A stretch of DNA of 64,000 nt from Acanthococcus lagerstroemiae (lineage: Eukaryota; Arthropoda; Insecta; Hemiptera; Eriococcidae), in contig CM063106.1 of assembly GCA_031841125.1 (NCBI GenBank), positions 36,514,001 through 36,578,000 on the forward strand, read 5' to 3'. Shown one piece after another: positions 1 through 12,755 of this stretch. The first letter of the stretch is position 1. Every line of letters starts with the position of its first letter. The translations under genes and the position numbers were made by a program. The notes under the pieces were generated by a model, which worked only from the letters and a program-made list of their open reading frames with translations, was not told the origin of the DNA and searched no databases.

Positions 1-1023
1 ATTTCTATAATTATGAGTTATTATGCATCTCGAAAAATAACTTGTATTTGGTGTCAACCCCTGTTAAAGTAGCTCAAGGAGAGTGTCGGATACAAAAACT
101 ACTTTCAATATTTTTCAAAATCATACTCAGTAACCTTAAAAACCACAAAATCCACTTGCACTCATGTCTCAAATTTCATTTTTTCAATCCTTACGTTAAC
201 TGAACCGCTGGCCCAGATGGCAAAACTAAGCTATAAACAACATCAATTCACCTGTTAAAATAGAGGAATACAAATTATTAACCCTGTTGAAGGTTACCAT
301 TCTTCAGGGAGTGGGGGAGCGTTGAAAATGTTGAAATTCCTGAAAAGAGAGTAACCGTGTTGTCCCTTAGCCAAATTGACTTGAAAAAGTACAGTAATTT
401 TATTTTACTGGAACAGGATTTTTTTTTTTTTTTTTTTTTTTTTTTGATACAGGCAGGGATTGGGTCACGGGGCCTTCAAATGTTGAAAAAGAAAAGCTGA
501 TACAATTAGTGGAGGATAGAGAGATTTGTAATGACTGAATCGAAAACGCATTTCGAATTATATCCGACACTTCGGTACTGCTCACTGAAGAGAGGGTTGA
601 AGTTTCCAATCTACGAAACACAAACTCTCCCCCCTCACGCTCTCTCCTTCGCTCTTCCTATCCCTATAATATGTTGCTGCCAGGCCAGGTACTACCTTTT
701 CAATGCAACTTAAATATTTGGAATTATTAGGACAAAAAAACAAAAAAAAAAAAAACCATCCAGGACTCAACTATTACCAGTAGATAGGTGATAAGGGAAG
801 CAAGATTTTTAAAGGTAAAAGATGACGCTATCTTGTCTTCAAGTTTTCTTAAAATTTGATAGAGTATTTCTAATTAAAGCAAAATTGAGATAGTTGGCTT
901 GATGTTCGTAATCCTTCTCCCCTCCCCCCTTCAAAAAAAAATACCAGTCATTCAGCTAACCTTTATGCACATCGTAAATGGATGGCCCAAAATTTAAAAG
1001 TCAGTAACTTGAAAACTGGACAT

Positions 1024-1198
1024 CAAGAGCGTAGGCACGAGGGGGGGGGGGGGGGGGTCCTACCCCCCTTCCTTGGCATTAGCCGTATATGTGAAAAAAT
1101 TAAAATTTATGCTGGTAATAGTAAGTATTGCCCCTGTAATGTTGTAAAAATGAAACGACCCCCCCCCCCCCTTCATTCCAAGTCTGGCTACGCCACTG
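1024..1198. mobile_element. old hAT-type MITE, same family as 9825-10097
   Basis: The right end is CTGGCTACGCCACTG. The left end is degenerate (CAAGAGCGTAGGCACGAGG) followed by a long G run, with a C run before the right end. The flanks CTGGACAT and CTGAACGT agree at 6 of 8 bases, fitting an aged 8-bp duplication. Confidence 0.6.
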
Positions 1199-3672
1199 CT
1201 GAACGTATAACATAAAATGTCGAATAAATTGGGTCAATTTTGACAAAGAGATCTTGTAAATGTTATCTAATACAAATAGTGAAAATTCTGGTAATTCTTA
1301 CTCCTGCTCTTACCCTTCCACCCATGTATAATATTTAATGCTTAATTAATACATTAATAGAGAAAATTGTAATTTAAAAAATTTTTCCATGAAAGATAAA
1401 TCTCAGTAAACTTTGATCAAGTTGCAGCACGGGTTGATTTTTTTTGCTTCAAGTTTTTTTTGCTTTGTTTAAAAATAAAAATGAACGGAATGAAGGGGTC
1501 CTGCACTCCAAATGAAAATAACGACCACCCTAATAAGTATACAGTATAACAGAACATTGTAATTGGATGACTTCCTTTCAGAGCTAATTCGAAATTGGAT
1601 TAAAAATGATTTCTATTTCACATAGTCATAAAATTATGGGTAGTTTCCGTACCGAAGAAATTGACCCGTCAATAATTGGGGGTTAGTGATCCGTGAAATG
1701 AATGATGAGAAAAACACTACGATGTTTTTCCTCATCGAAAACTGAAATAAATGCAAACTTTATTTGCTCGTAATAATTATCTGAATTTCGATATTGTATT
1801 AACTCTTGCTCTTCATCAAAATAGATGCATTCGTCCAGAAGTCCAGAACTGTAGTTGAAGGACCAGGATATCCCCCATGAAAAATGTTCATACAGTATCG
1901 ATTTTTTTTTTTTTTTTCCAAGATTTACTGAAAGCGATCCTGTTTGGAAAACCTTTTTTCACTTACTCAACGTAAAAAGTGTATTATTCGATTGTAATTT
2001 CAACTTAATTTTTTTTTTGTAGCTATAGAAGGATACAAATAGCTTCCCCATGTTTTTCTGAATAACACATTGCTGATGGATGCATGTAGATGCCAGTGTA
2101 AAAAATATATCAAAGAGTTCATATTTCACTAGTCTTGGTTCCACATGAATAAGATTGACTGCGTTTTAGCCACGATCGACATATTTAAAGAGGTTTCAAG
2201 AGGGGTTCTTATAAAATTAAAAGTTCATGAGGGCTTCTGATGAAAGGCAATGATGAGCACTCAATGTAGGAGTTTTCAGCATTAAAGCGCGCTTTTTTTT
2301 TCTTGTTTCAAGAGATTCTACCTACGTTTCTTAATCCTTATGTGTAGCAATTCCTCTAGTACAGAATCGCGGAAAAAAATCATCTTTAATGTTTTTTCCC
2401 TTTTTACTAAATTAAACTTTCCAAGAACATTCGCAAAAGTTTCGATCAACTCGGAATATGGCGTTTGTAATTCGGTTCCACAAAGGAAAATGCTCGCTCA
2501 TGTTAAGAACGTACAACTAAAAAATTAATTTTATTCACCCCATGTTTTTACGTTCTAATTTTGCTACAACTTTCTGGCAATTTTGTAATTCGTACATCCG
2601 TTGGCCTGAACATACGTCATACTTAATTTTCACGCCTGTGTAAACATGTCCACTTCTACTCCGACATACACGTTGTGCATGTTGTCTTACTTCAAAATGA
2701 AGGCGAATTTCCTCCCCGAAAGTATGTTTTTAACGTACCTCTGTTGAAACGCACGTGTATTCTGTTGGGCAATGCGTTGAAGGAAAATTTTGTATTATTT
2801 ATGTGGTCCCGTTTTATTTCTTATTCCTTAAAATGTCAAACCTTGTAACATGGTATTGAGTGTAGTTCACGGATATTATCATTAGTCAACAGGTGTCTCA
2901 ACTTGAAGGAGAACAGAAAATAAGAGTACCTATCGTCTTCATCAGGAACGTTATTCTCAGTCAACTGTGTTTCTTTTTTGACCTTGATGTTTATACCTTG
3001 TTTTGAATTTCAACTGTTTCTGTTTTTTGGTTCAAACGCGCTACATCCCTTGTTCTTTTATACCTACGTAGCGTTTTCCTTGAAAAAGATAAACCATTTG
3101 AAACTGAGTGAAATTATGAACAGCGAACGAATCTTACTTTTATACGTGAAAAAACTATTACAGTAGTCGTGCCTCTTGAATTTCCGTGGGAATTTAAATT
3201 TATTATAAAATATAGCCGCAGCATAGCTGAATATATGTACGTACTGTGAGAGAAATTTATGATGTACATATCTACGTGTCAGTACGGTTGAGTCACTATT
3301 AGACATGTGAGAATACAAATAACTTACTTAACGAAGTAATCAGTTCATGTCGGGTTAGACCAGTCGTGAAATACGAAACCTAATACCATTATCTGACAGA
3401 CATCAACTGGCAAAAATAACGTAGTTTGAGGGAAGTTGCTCTGAAATTGTTAATATACCTATTAGTACAGAAATCGGCTCAAGAACTGCAATATACAAGT
3501 ATGTACGACTCCGTAAATTCACGTATTATGTTTGGATATTTGCTTCCACTCAGCCCCGTAAAGAGAAAAAGAGGGCCTGGGGGAATTTCCACGCCCCCCT
3601 CCTTTCAGTTCATTTTCTTTTGTCAGATGGGAAAAAATTATAAACTACGGAAGTTTCTTTCATGGTATAAGA
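1199..3672. other. no recognisable gene
   Basis: AT-rich DNA with homopolymer runs. I see no coding signal and no defined repeat ends. The same holds for 1-1023. Confidence 0.5.
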
Positions 3673-3838
3673 CAGTGGCGCAGCTAGGGGTTTCTCAAGG
3701 GAGGGGGGGGGCACAATGCGGTTTTTAAGAGAAAAAAAGTCGAAAGCTGAGATATTTTTAAAAAATTGCCGATATTAAAAGACTATGTAAAGATATTGGA
3801 GGGGCACCCCCCCCGGTGCCCCCCACGCTACGCTACTG
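3673..3838. mobile_element. hAT-type MITE (CAGTGGCGCAGC ends)
   Basis: It begins CAGTGGCGCAGCTAGG and ends CGCTACGCTACTG. The flanks are GTATAAGA (3665-3672) and GTGTAAGA (3839-3846), an 8-bp target duplication with one mismatch. It is 166 bp with a central G/C-run structure like the copies at 1024 and 9825. Confidence 0.8.
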
Positions 3839-4650
3839 GTGTAAGAAGTGATTGCTGATTTGATGTACAGTATAATGTAGCCGTAAGAGTTGAAATTCAG
3901 GTCTTTTAAAAATATCGGGCCCTCTTGAAAGTCCGGGCCCGGGGTATTTCCTCTCTTTTCCCCCTCCCTCTCGACAGGGTTGCTTCCACTTTAGTAATTC
4001 GCCGATTTAGCTCTAGTGAAAGCTTAAAAGTACGAGTATGTGCTTCATCAAGCCCGGTTAGTACACTTTTACGTGAGTAAAGGTTTCAAATGTAAGGATC
4101 AGGTCGAGTGACACAGTCATTTCAAAATTAAATAGATAATAGGCCAGACGTATGAACAAGATGAAAGAAGACAAACGGCCTTTCAGTCAAAGGCCTGCGG
4201 GTCGAAGTGTAAATGAAAAAATTATTTCTTTAATTAAGAAAATTCCCAAATTGATGCAATACTAGGTTAATATATTCTCCAAATTAATTTCAATTTTACA
4301 AAACTCATGGTGGAGCAGGGCTGGATTCAAGATATTTGGGCCCCGAGATTCAAGCTTAGTGGACTCCCCTATCTAACATCGAAGCTAAAATAATCTCATT
4401 ATTGAGAATGCTATAAATCTTACTGTGGAAGTTGACTCAAGATTAAAGGCAGTGTTTAACTCTAAATTGTTTAGTGGGAAAATGAGAGCTGAGACACAGC
4501 CAGCGTGAGGGTGAGTGGCCCTTCATTTAGAAAATCAATCCGAGAAGTCGAGAAATTCTAATTATCTGTCGGAAAAATTGAAGAAATGAAAGATCTTGCT
4601 TGTCAACAAAGATTTTTCAGAGTTCAGGCAGGATTTTTGATACTTTCAAC

Positions 4651-6025
4651 CAGGGTTGGCATTTTACATGTAAAATGATTTATTTTACATTTTACGTAAA
4701 ATGAAATGTAAAATGCGAGAAGAAAAAAACATTATTGATGATTGATAGGTGATAATGATATGATGAGAAATAAAATTATGAAATAAATAATTGAAATGAA
4801 ACTAATTAAATTTAACGGTAAAATACAAAAATAGAGTAGTTTAAGTAGAAATTGCTGATACCACAAAGTCCGATGAGTTTTAACCAGGGTTGGCATTTTA
4901 CATATAAAATGTAAAATGAAATGTACGACGTAAAATCGATGTAAAATGCGAGAAAAAAACCCTTATTGATGATTGATGGGTGATAATGATATCGGTGTGT
5001 ACCCTAACGGGCAGTACCGCCCATATTGGGCACTACCGAAAACTTGTTAGCGCCTTCAAAACATTTGGGCAGCTCCGAAAAAGAAAGGAAGAACATGCTT
5101 TGAAAAATGTTATTTTTATTCAATAAAATGAAATGAATTTAAAAAAATCATAATTTTGAAAAATTTATTGAATGATTAAAGAAAAAGTAATTAGCGTAAT
5201 GAAAACAAATGTAGTAGGTACTTGATATAAAAAAATTCAAACGTAGGTAAGTAATGTAATCGTAAGCAAAATTATTCAAACACTCGACGCAAATGATTTT
5301 CTGGATTGTATATTTTTGTCTCAGGGAGGGGGGTGAGGTACTGAGGTAGGAACAAAACTGGATAACCATCAATTTTCCAATTTGGGTAGCTGCAATGAAG
5401 GGCTTAGGGTACACACTGAATGATATGATAAGAAATAAGAATGAAAAATGGAAACAGAATTATGAAATAAATGATCGAGATGAAATTAATTAAATTTTTA
5501 CGGTAAAATGAGAAAAAAAAAACAGAGTAGTTTAAGTAAAAATTGCTGATACCACACGATGAGTTTTAACCTGATTCTTTTTTAATGGAATTTATAAGAC
5601 TTATTAATTAATAATTTTTTGTTAGTTTTTATTTTTTGAAAATGTTCAATTTTAATTAGTTTGGCGGAAAATGAATTTGTTTTGGCCTGAATTGCTCAAT
5701 TTTTTTCAAATTGTTTTATACTTGTCTTTTGTAATTCACTTTCTATAAAACACTCTACTTTCTTATAAATTACTTATAGTGAATTTGAGGAGTACAAATT
5801 ATAAAACTGAATGGTAAAAGAGACGACCAGTTTGGATTGTAGTTCCAGTTGAGTACAAGTTTTAAAAATTTTAATTGAAAAATTGAACTTCAATTTTTTT
5901 ACTCATTTTGATTCATTTTGCATTCATTTTGCATTCATTTTACATTTTACATGCAAAATCTAAAATAAAAAGTTATTTTACATCGATTATTTTATATGTA
6001 AAATGTATTTTACCTGCCAACCCTG
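4651..6025. mobile_element. 1.4-kb non-autonomous hAT-like element (CAGGGTTGGCATTTTAC ends), with internal duplication
   Basis: The left end is CAGGGTTGGCATTTTAC and the right end TACCTGCCAACCCTG. The flanks TTTCAAC (4644-4650) and TTTCAAC (6026-6032) form at least a 7-bp direct repeat. Both ends are rich in TTTTACAT/ATGTAAAA subterminal repeats. The first about 235 bp (4651-4885) are repeated at 4886-5577, each copy ending GATGAGTTTTAAC; the second copy is split by another hAT element at 4993-5418. No transposase ORF is visible. Confidence 0.75.
4993..5418. mobile_element. hAT-type non-autonomous element (CGGTGTGTACCCTAA ends), nested
   Basis: It starts CGGTGTGTACCCTAA and ends TTAGGGTACACACTG, a 15-bp TIR with one mismatch. 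It is flanked by a perfect 8-bp duplication AATGATAT (4985-4992 and 5419-5426). It is inserted in the second internal copy of the 4651-6025 element, so it is younger. The 88-aa minus ORF inside has no recognisable domain. Confidence 0.85.
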
Positions 6026-6105
6026 TTTCAACCTTCATCAGTCCTAAACGAAGTCTTTGATTTCTATCGTTGGAAGAAAAACAGACCATCAAGAGATCTG
6101 AAAAG

Positions 6106-6285
6106 CAGGGGCGCAACCAGATCTTTTTTTCTGGAGGGGGGCTAAGATTGAGAAAAAAAACTTGGGCTGGGGGTGAAAACTCGATTTAGTACCGACCTGA
6201 TTTGGTACCTACCTATTTTCATGAATTAATTTTTAAAAAATCGAATTGGGGCTATAGCTTCCTGACCTCCTTGGTTGCGCCCTTT
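6106..6285. mobile_element. hAT-type MITE (CAGGGGCGCAACCAG ends)
   Basis: The left end is CAGGGGCGCAACCAG and the right end reads TTGGTTGCGCCCTTT. The flanks CTGAAAAG (6098-6105) and CTTAAAAG (6286-6293) match at 7 of 8 bases. Confidence 0.7.
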
Positions 6286-6704
6286 CTTAAAAGTGAAACC
6301 CTTTTATTGTTTTCGAGTGTTACTTGTTCACAATTGTAAAAATTATACTTTCTCCGCACCCAGTATTTTCAGGATGTTTTGGAGGATAAAACTGTCAAAT
6401 AAATTTCACTAATTCTCAAGTTTATTTAGATTTATTACAAGAATCGAATGATTCTCAAAATAAATGCGCAAACAAATTTGGTGTCATACAATTTTTATTC
6501 AAATAAATTGGTTACAACGGCCGATAAAAATTTACCTTAGCAGAAAGTATAGGTCTGTATTCTTGTAATCTACAAAAGTATCTGATAGCGGAAAAAGTTA
6601 TTTATTTTTGTTTTTTTTAACTCTAGAAAAAAGTCTCCAAAATGTCTATTAAAAAAAAAGTTGGGTTTCTAGGTGAGGGAAAATAATTTGAAAAGAAGTA
6701 TGAA

Positions 6705-6800
6705 GGCCCCAGCACACTAGCGCAGTCTACTACGCGATGTCGAAACGGCGTGCGTTCAGATTCGCCCGTGCGCATTTGACCGCATTAGTGTGCTGGAGCC
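6705..6800. mobile_element. 96-bp TIR element (miniature)
   Basis: The ends GGCCCCAGCACACTAGCG and CGCATTAGTGTGCTGGAGCC form an approximately 19-bp inverted repeat with few mismatches. No clear target duplication was seen, so the superfamily is not assigned. Confidence 0.6.
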
Positions 6801-7546
6801 ATAACTTTTTTCATTTTTCCCATTGATATACTCATGCCACGAAAAATAAAAGGATTTCTTTGCTTTCGAACTTGCCAACTGCTTTCTTTTATGGAAATGT
6901 CATTCAAGGGATCTGGAGTCTTCTGTCTAAACATGTTAGCCTCTACTGCTGTCCACTGGCCTTTATCTTTCTTTCTCGTTTTGTTTTCTCCCTTTCTTTG
7001 GTTTCTGGACTGACACATGAAAGATAAGGGTCAGTCAGTGGTATTTTTTCTCTCTTTCGTTGGTTTCTGAACTGACATTAGCCAAATAAAGGTCCGTCAG
7101 TGGTAGAGTTTAAGCTGTTTTCTATTGAAAACATTTTTCTTTCCGAAAAAATAAGCTAGAACATACCACCCAGCAACTTGCTAATTTCAAACAGCAAGGT
7201 ATCGAGCCAACTATTGTAATGGATTATTTTTTTGATTACTGATTTTGACTGTCGGGTTAGATTTTCGATTTTTCTACTTTTTCATTCGATTTTTGATCCC
7301 GTCCCGATAACACGATAAAATCTGATTATGCTAAATTTTATAATATGACTTGAAAACTGGATTCAAAATACACCATTCTATGAACATGATTTTATCACCG
7401 CTATACATTCTCGGTGAATGCGGTTTGAAAAATCCAAATATATGTCTTACACAAAAAGGACTCCTTTTTTAATGGCTATTAAATAAATTTCAAATGATTT
7501 AAACGTGTTTTAAAACTTTTGCTTAAGAACTTTGTGCTTTTTCTTA

Positions 7547-7793
7547 CAGTGACGAAACTTGACTTTCAGTTTGGGGTACGGGAGGGGGGAGGGGGTGGAT
7601 GAGGAAAATTTCCCGACAAGTATTTTTCTAAAATTTGAAAATTAGCCGATTTTTTATTCAAAATATTTTTAATTTAAAAAATAAACAAACAAACAAATGT
7701 TTTTAGAAAATGAAAAATTCAAATGAACATTTTCAAAATTTGCTAACTGCCAAATTATTGGGGTGTCCCTCCTCTCTATAGTTTCGTCCCTAC
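7547..7793. mobile_element. possible hAT-type MITE (CAGTGACGAAACT end)
   Basis: The left end CAGTGACGAAACT is mirrored by AGTTTCGTCCCTAC on the right. The stretch after the left end (GACTTTCAGTTTGGGG) recurs at 8468-8486, indicating a second, more decayed copy at about 8455-8817. No target duplication was found. Confidence 0.45.
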
Positions 7794-9268
7794 AAATGCA
7801 GATTGGAACCTTATCCTTCAAGCACTCACATTTGCGCACATGAGTATACCTTAGTCTGGAAGGGTAAGCTGGAAGGAGAGGAACACAACTTCTTTTACAC
7901 AGTCGTTATTTACTCTTGGTGATATTTTTTTCTGAATTTTCTCTGATTCGTCTCCTAAATTGGTTGCAATAAAATAAAATAAAAATTAATACCTCCCTTT
8001 CCTTCGAAAAGTCGGTAAAAAACCTACAAAATTTCAGGTCGATCAGATTATAGGGTTATCCGTGCCACGAGCTCCCTTTCATTCTTATGGGAAAAACACA
8101 TGGAGTTTTGACTTTTGTTCCAGACTAAATTTCCCTCCTATTTTCACCAGGACGAAAGCCCGTAAATTATACAGCAGAACATTTGCGATCAGATTCAGCG
8201 TAAGTATTTTGCTTACAACTTTTAAATTGTAATAAAATGTTCAACTTTCTCAAACAGGCTGTTGGTCAACAGAGAATCTAATAAAAACAGAATAGTCATT
8301 GAAATTCGAAATTGCAACGTTTTGCTACCGACTTTCAGATTTTCGAAATGTCTTCCACATTTCAGCTTTATTTCAACCTTTCAGATAATGTTCGATACTC
8401 AGCTTGAAACCTTCGGACTGACTGGTCTCTGACAGAAGTCCAGGGTACTCTATTTCCAAAAACGGAATTTGACTTTCAGTTTGGGGTGGCGGAGAAGGAA
8501 AATCTGCCGACAAATATTTTCTAAAAACTAGAAATTTGCCGACAAAATTTTAAAAAATTTAAAAATTTGCCGATTTCTTAAGCGAAATATTTTTTAATTG
8601 ATGGAAAAAACAAAACAGACAAGCAAACATTCGGTTTTTCTTCTTTTGCTTTGACACGTGGGAATTTTGAGTTGTCAGATCAAAAATCCAAGTCTGCAGG
8701 TTTCTTTTTTTTTTGCTTTTATATGTACTTGGGAACTTTGAGTTGAGTCAGCTGGGACTTTCACAATTTTTATCCCCCCTCCCTCCTGAAAAAAACTCTT
8801 CGGTACGTCTCTGGTAAGGAATGTGTCTTTTTTCATGTGATAATGATCCAATACCCGTTTTATAAATTAGGATTACGTTGTAAAAAGTCATTCACCAACA
8901 TTTTTTTAGGCTCCCCTTCCTCTTTCACTCATAATTTCTTTTCGAACTCTCCGAATAAGGTTTATTTTGTAAGGATTTTGTCTTCTTTCATGTGATAATG
9001 ATCAACAGAGAAGTAAGGTATCGGCCAGATTTTCCTTTTTGCTAATGCAGTACAGTGTCGGACTGACTTTCTTTAAGGCTCCTGGTGATTCTCGCACATT
9101 GGGCCCCGTGTCATACCCCCTTTTTGAAAATTTAGCCCTTGCTCTTCAACAAACAAACATAACATAACAGAAAAGACTGTAGTTATTTTCAATATAAAGG
9201 CAAAAAATACTTGCAACGAATTCTATTAAACTTCATTATAAAAATGCAAAAACGAATACAAGAAAAAA

Positions 9269-11245
9269 TCAAGAGTAAAACCATAACATAAGTCTATTAA
9301 GAATTGACGTTAAAAAAAGGACAGTGTTGCCAACTAAGAATACACTATAATAATGAAGATAAATCAAAATAGTAACCTCCTTTAATTTTTTTGAGGATTG
9401 CCCAAACTGGTCAATTATTTCATCAACATTAATATTTTTTAGAAGATCAGATTCTACAAACATCAACAGTAAAGGGCTTAGTAATTCTTGGCCAAGTGTA
9501 TGTCCTTGAGCTTTTGCAACTTCGAAAAACACCGTTCGCAATAAACTTGAGTGCAGGGCAACAAAAGTATAAATTTTATAGCTGCGTATAAATTGTTAAA
9601 GATTCCAGACATAGTTGTTGATTCATGCAATACTGAAAAGAGGCATCCCAAACATGAGATACAGTTTTTATCTTCATCATGGTGAGCTTGAGGTACTGTC
9701 ATTCTCATTCTTGAATCTGAATCAAATTCTTTTTCAGATGCTGAACTTACCAAATTTTGATATTGATCATCCTCAGCCTGTCCCTTGTCTTGATGACCTA
9801 CTGCTGCTGTAGCTGCATAAAGTTCAGTGGCGTAGCCAGGATTTTACCAAGGGGGGGGGGGAGGCAAAGTAAGATTTTCAAGGGAGAAAAAGTTGAAAAT
9901 TGAGGTATTTGTTAAAAATTGCCGATATTAGAGGACTATTTTATTTAAAATGTAGGTAGAATTACTGCTCGAGCTAAAACTTTTCGAAAAAAACGTGTTT
10001 TAAATGCAAAAATTTGCTCATTTTTGCATATTTTACATTCCATTTTAGGTGCGTTGGGGGAGGCATTCACCCCCTTCGCCCCCCGGCTACGCCACTGATA
10101 AATTTTCCGCCAGTTTTGAGTCAAGCTGTCATACTGCCTTGCAAATTGCTTGAGTTCATTCAGTAAAGATATTCTGCTCCAGAGCCTGTTAATTCACTTA
10201 TCTTTACAAAAGTTGATGTAGGAAATTCTAAAAGACTTTTCATGTTTGAAATATCTTTAAATTTTTCTGTATCCAACCACGAACAATCCATGTATAAATC
10301 TTTGTTTGGAATAAACTTCTCCTTGATACTTCCTCGAGCATTGTCAAATAATGCTATAAAAAATATGCATACGAAAATCTGTGGATAAGCCTAATTCTGG
10401 TCAGTCATCACTGGCTTGCTCATCGCTCCTCTTTTTTTTTTTAGGAATTCTTACGAGGTGCAAAATCTTCTTCCATTTCTATTGACAAAGTTTCTCTCCG
10501 TTCAAGCTCACAATCCTTCTTATCATTGTCATCGTCATCACTAACGTCTTCAAATTCAAGTTCATCGACCTCTTCCTGTGCAAAATATTCATTACATTCT
10601 CTCTCAAATAATTTTGTTTCTTCATATAATGTTGAAAAATATGCTTCATTTTGGCTTCGATTTGGGAGCTCAGTTTCTCCACAATTTTCCATGTTCGCAG
10701 ATAATCTAATGAAGAAGACTGCAAATATTTTGAAACAGGAGTTACAAATATAAAATAATTACCGCGGCAAAAATTGTATCAAATTTCTCCCAATTCTTCA
10801 TTAAAGAACGTGTCTGAAATTTTGATCTGCAATCAAATTTCCTGCCAACAGTTACCTTTTTGAGATACTTCAAAAAAACAATAAATCGTGATTTCTTCAT
10901 TCCTGGTATTTTTGCAGATAATTCAAAAACTGGAGATAAACCTTATCCTGGCTCCACCATCTTGTTTTTCCAATTTTGCACGAACGCCTCAATTTATTAT
11001 GAGATTATGACCTTCCATTGTAGTCGCAAGTTCATTTCTCCACAAATCCATTCTCTTATATATGAGTCACTTACAAATACTGCACACTGTTGAACTAATC
11101 CAAACAAATCGTCTGCTCTACTGCAACTAGAGATTGTATGTCCCATGACTAGAGGACATGCGCTTGGCAATGTGTGTAAATGGTATTTTTAATTCTGTTT
11201 TTTAAGCCTTTAAATTCACCTGGCATGTTAGATGCGCCATCAAAT
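9269..11245 (-). pseudogene. degraded hAT-like transposase gene (ZMYM1-like type)
   Basis: Minus-strand conceptual pieces recall hAT-derived transposases of the ZMYM1/repressor-of-PKR-inhibitor type. At 11155-11241 the reading is DGASNMPGEFKGLK, then Y-T-HCQAHV, matching the family pattern DGA(S/A)NM-G---G ending in HC-AH. Near 9480-9600 is the C-terminal hAT dimerisation motif (LYAAIKFILLLPCTQVYCER, then CFSKLQKLK). Between them, 10441-10692 gives an acidic stretch and 10150-10350 a weak alpha-helical middle region. The gene is broken by stops and frameshifts and by a MITE at 9825-10097, so it is not functional. No terminal inverted repeats of its own were recognised. Confidence 0.75.
9825..10097. 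mobile_element. hAT-type MITE (CAGTGGCGTAGCC ends) inside the broken transposase gene
   Basis: It begins CAGTGGCGTAGCC and ends GGCTACGCCACTG, a 13-bp terminal inverted repeat. It is flanked by ATAAAGTT (9817-9824) and ATAAATTT (10098-10105), an 8-bp target duplication with one mismatch, as expected for hAT. There is no coding capacity. Runs of G near the left end and C near the right end are typical of this MITE family in the window. Confidence 0.85.
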
Positions 11246-12537
11246 TTCCTTCAAACTTTTATTGAAAATTTTTCTCAAGCACAATATTGTTGCAGTACAA
11301 CTGTTTTTGGGCTCCCTTAAAATCTTACTTTCGGCTGGCCCCTAGCAATCGCCAGGTAGCCACCCGGGTCAGTCCGAGACTGATGCAATACCTCAATTTC
11401 TAAGTCAGTACTCTTCTGTAACATGACGAGTAGAACACTGAGAATATTATAACTTCTAGAAAAGTTTCCGAAACGAACACTACAAATCGGTATCGATTTC
11501 AGAAGAAAGCGAAAGTTCCGCGAGGGTGTGAACCCAAAAAAATGCACTGCGTTTTCGCCATGGCACCAGAAATAGTTGCTCCATTTTCAATTTTTTACTT
11601 AGGAAGTATAAAGCAACCTCTGCAGTTCGCGTCGAAATACATATGTACCTAAATTTACAGTTAGATTTCGCGACGTGTAACCTGGACTTGATGATTTGGT
11701 TTTTCGAGTCACAAGAAGTAACAGTGAAGACGGAAATTCGACCTATTTTACGGCAACAATTCGCATGCGTCGCTGCAAAAGGCAAATAGAGAAAACTTTT
11801 TACACCAGCGACAGCATTTTACTACGTTCATTCATTCGTGAACTGCCGATTCACGTGCGCTCGCAAAAGATGCCTAATTACCGTCCATTTTGACATTTTC
11901 CTTCCATGTATAATTAGCGAAAATGACGCACCTTCCATGTTTTGCGTACCGCACAATGCATACGTAATTTTCCCGATTTTCTCTTCTCTTTATGGCATGG
12001 AAAAAAAAAAAAGAAAAGAGAAAAACTAACGTATGTACGTATTGTACCGACACGGCGGGCGGACTCGAGCGACTCCGACTCCGCTGCTCGACTGTCGACT
12101 CTCGGGCTGGGTTGGGAAGCGGGGCTTCTGTAAAACGCAGTAAGGCGAAGCACGAAAGCAGGCGCAGCAGCTCGCGCTCGCAGGCAGCATTCACTTTTAA
12201 AAGAGGGGGTAAGCTTCGAGAGGGGGCCGGCGAATGGTGATATTCTCCTTCCAAGTTTCTCGACATGGCGACCATGCCGCCCCTGTACGTAAAGTAACAA
12301 TGAGCTCTTCCGGACAGATACTCGCCTTTCGAGAAAACCTAAACAGAATGTTGCATTGAAGACCAGTTGGAAACGCACGGTTCTGTAAATGTTTATTATC
12401 CCGCCATTGTGACGTCATTTTTAAAAAAGAAGTGCTAACGTCGAGGTGGCAAATGCGCGTGTGTCCATGTTTTTGTGCAGTGTGTGCGTGTATTATTAAT
12501 TTTCGGTGAAAATTAATTCGTCGGTTTGATTACGAAA

Positions 12538-12555
12538 ATGTCGAAAATGTTGTGA
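12538..12555 (+). promoter_or_regulatory. uORF 1 in the spen leader (5 codons plus stop)
   Basis: ATG followed by TCG AAA ATG TTG and TGA; the start context is AAAATGT, with A at -3. It lies 220 bp before the main start. It matters only if the transcript begins upstream of 12538, which is not shown. Confidence 0.4.
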
Positions 12556-12685
12556 ATTCGAATAATCGGCGAGAAGAAAATTCGGTTTAATTGTAATACG
12601 ATTATACGTAAATTTCGTTTCACGTGTATTACCCCTAAGCTGCGTCGCTGTTTTTCAATATTTCGGGTATTTTGTCTTCGGTACG

Positions 12686-12703
12686 ATGTTGGTTTTGCGG
12701 TAA
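12686..12703 (+). promoter_or_regulatory. uORF 2 in the spen leader (5 codons plus stop)
   Basis: ATG TTG GTT TTG CGG TAA. The context is weak to moderate. It lies 71 bp upstream of the main start. Confidence 0.4.
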
Positions 12704-12733
12704 TTCACGTTTTGTATTTTCGCGACGCGTGTA

Positions 12734-12739
12734 ATGTAA
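12734..12739 (+). promoter_or_regulatory. start-stop element (ATGTAA) in the spen leader
   Basis: An ATG is followed directly by TAA. Minimal start-stop uORFs are known in other genes to hold initiating ribosomes. Here it sits 35 bp before the main ATG. Its function is inferred only. Confidence 0.35.
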
Positions 12740-12755
12740 ACGGAAACAGCTCCAA

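Noticed and set aside
1041..1171. Runs of G and C as telomere-like or quadruplex DNA
   Set aside because: They are homopolymer runs inside MITE ends and recur in related copies.
11874..12378. Overlapping minus-strand ORFs of 133 and 154 aa at the spen promoter
   Set aside because: Low-complexity translations of CG-rich DNA with no domain; shadows of composition.
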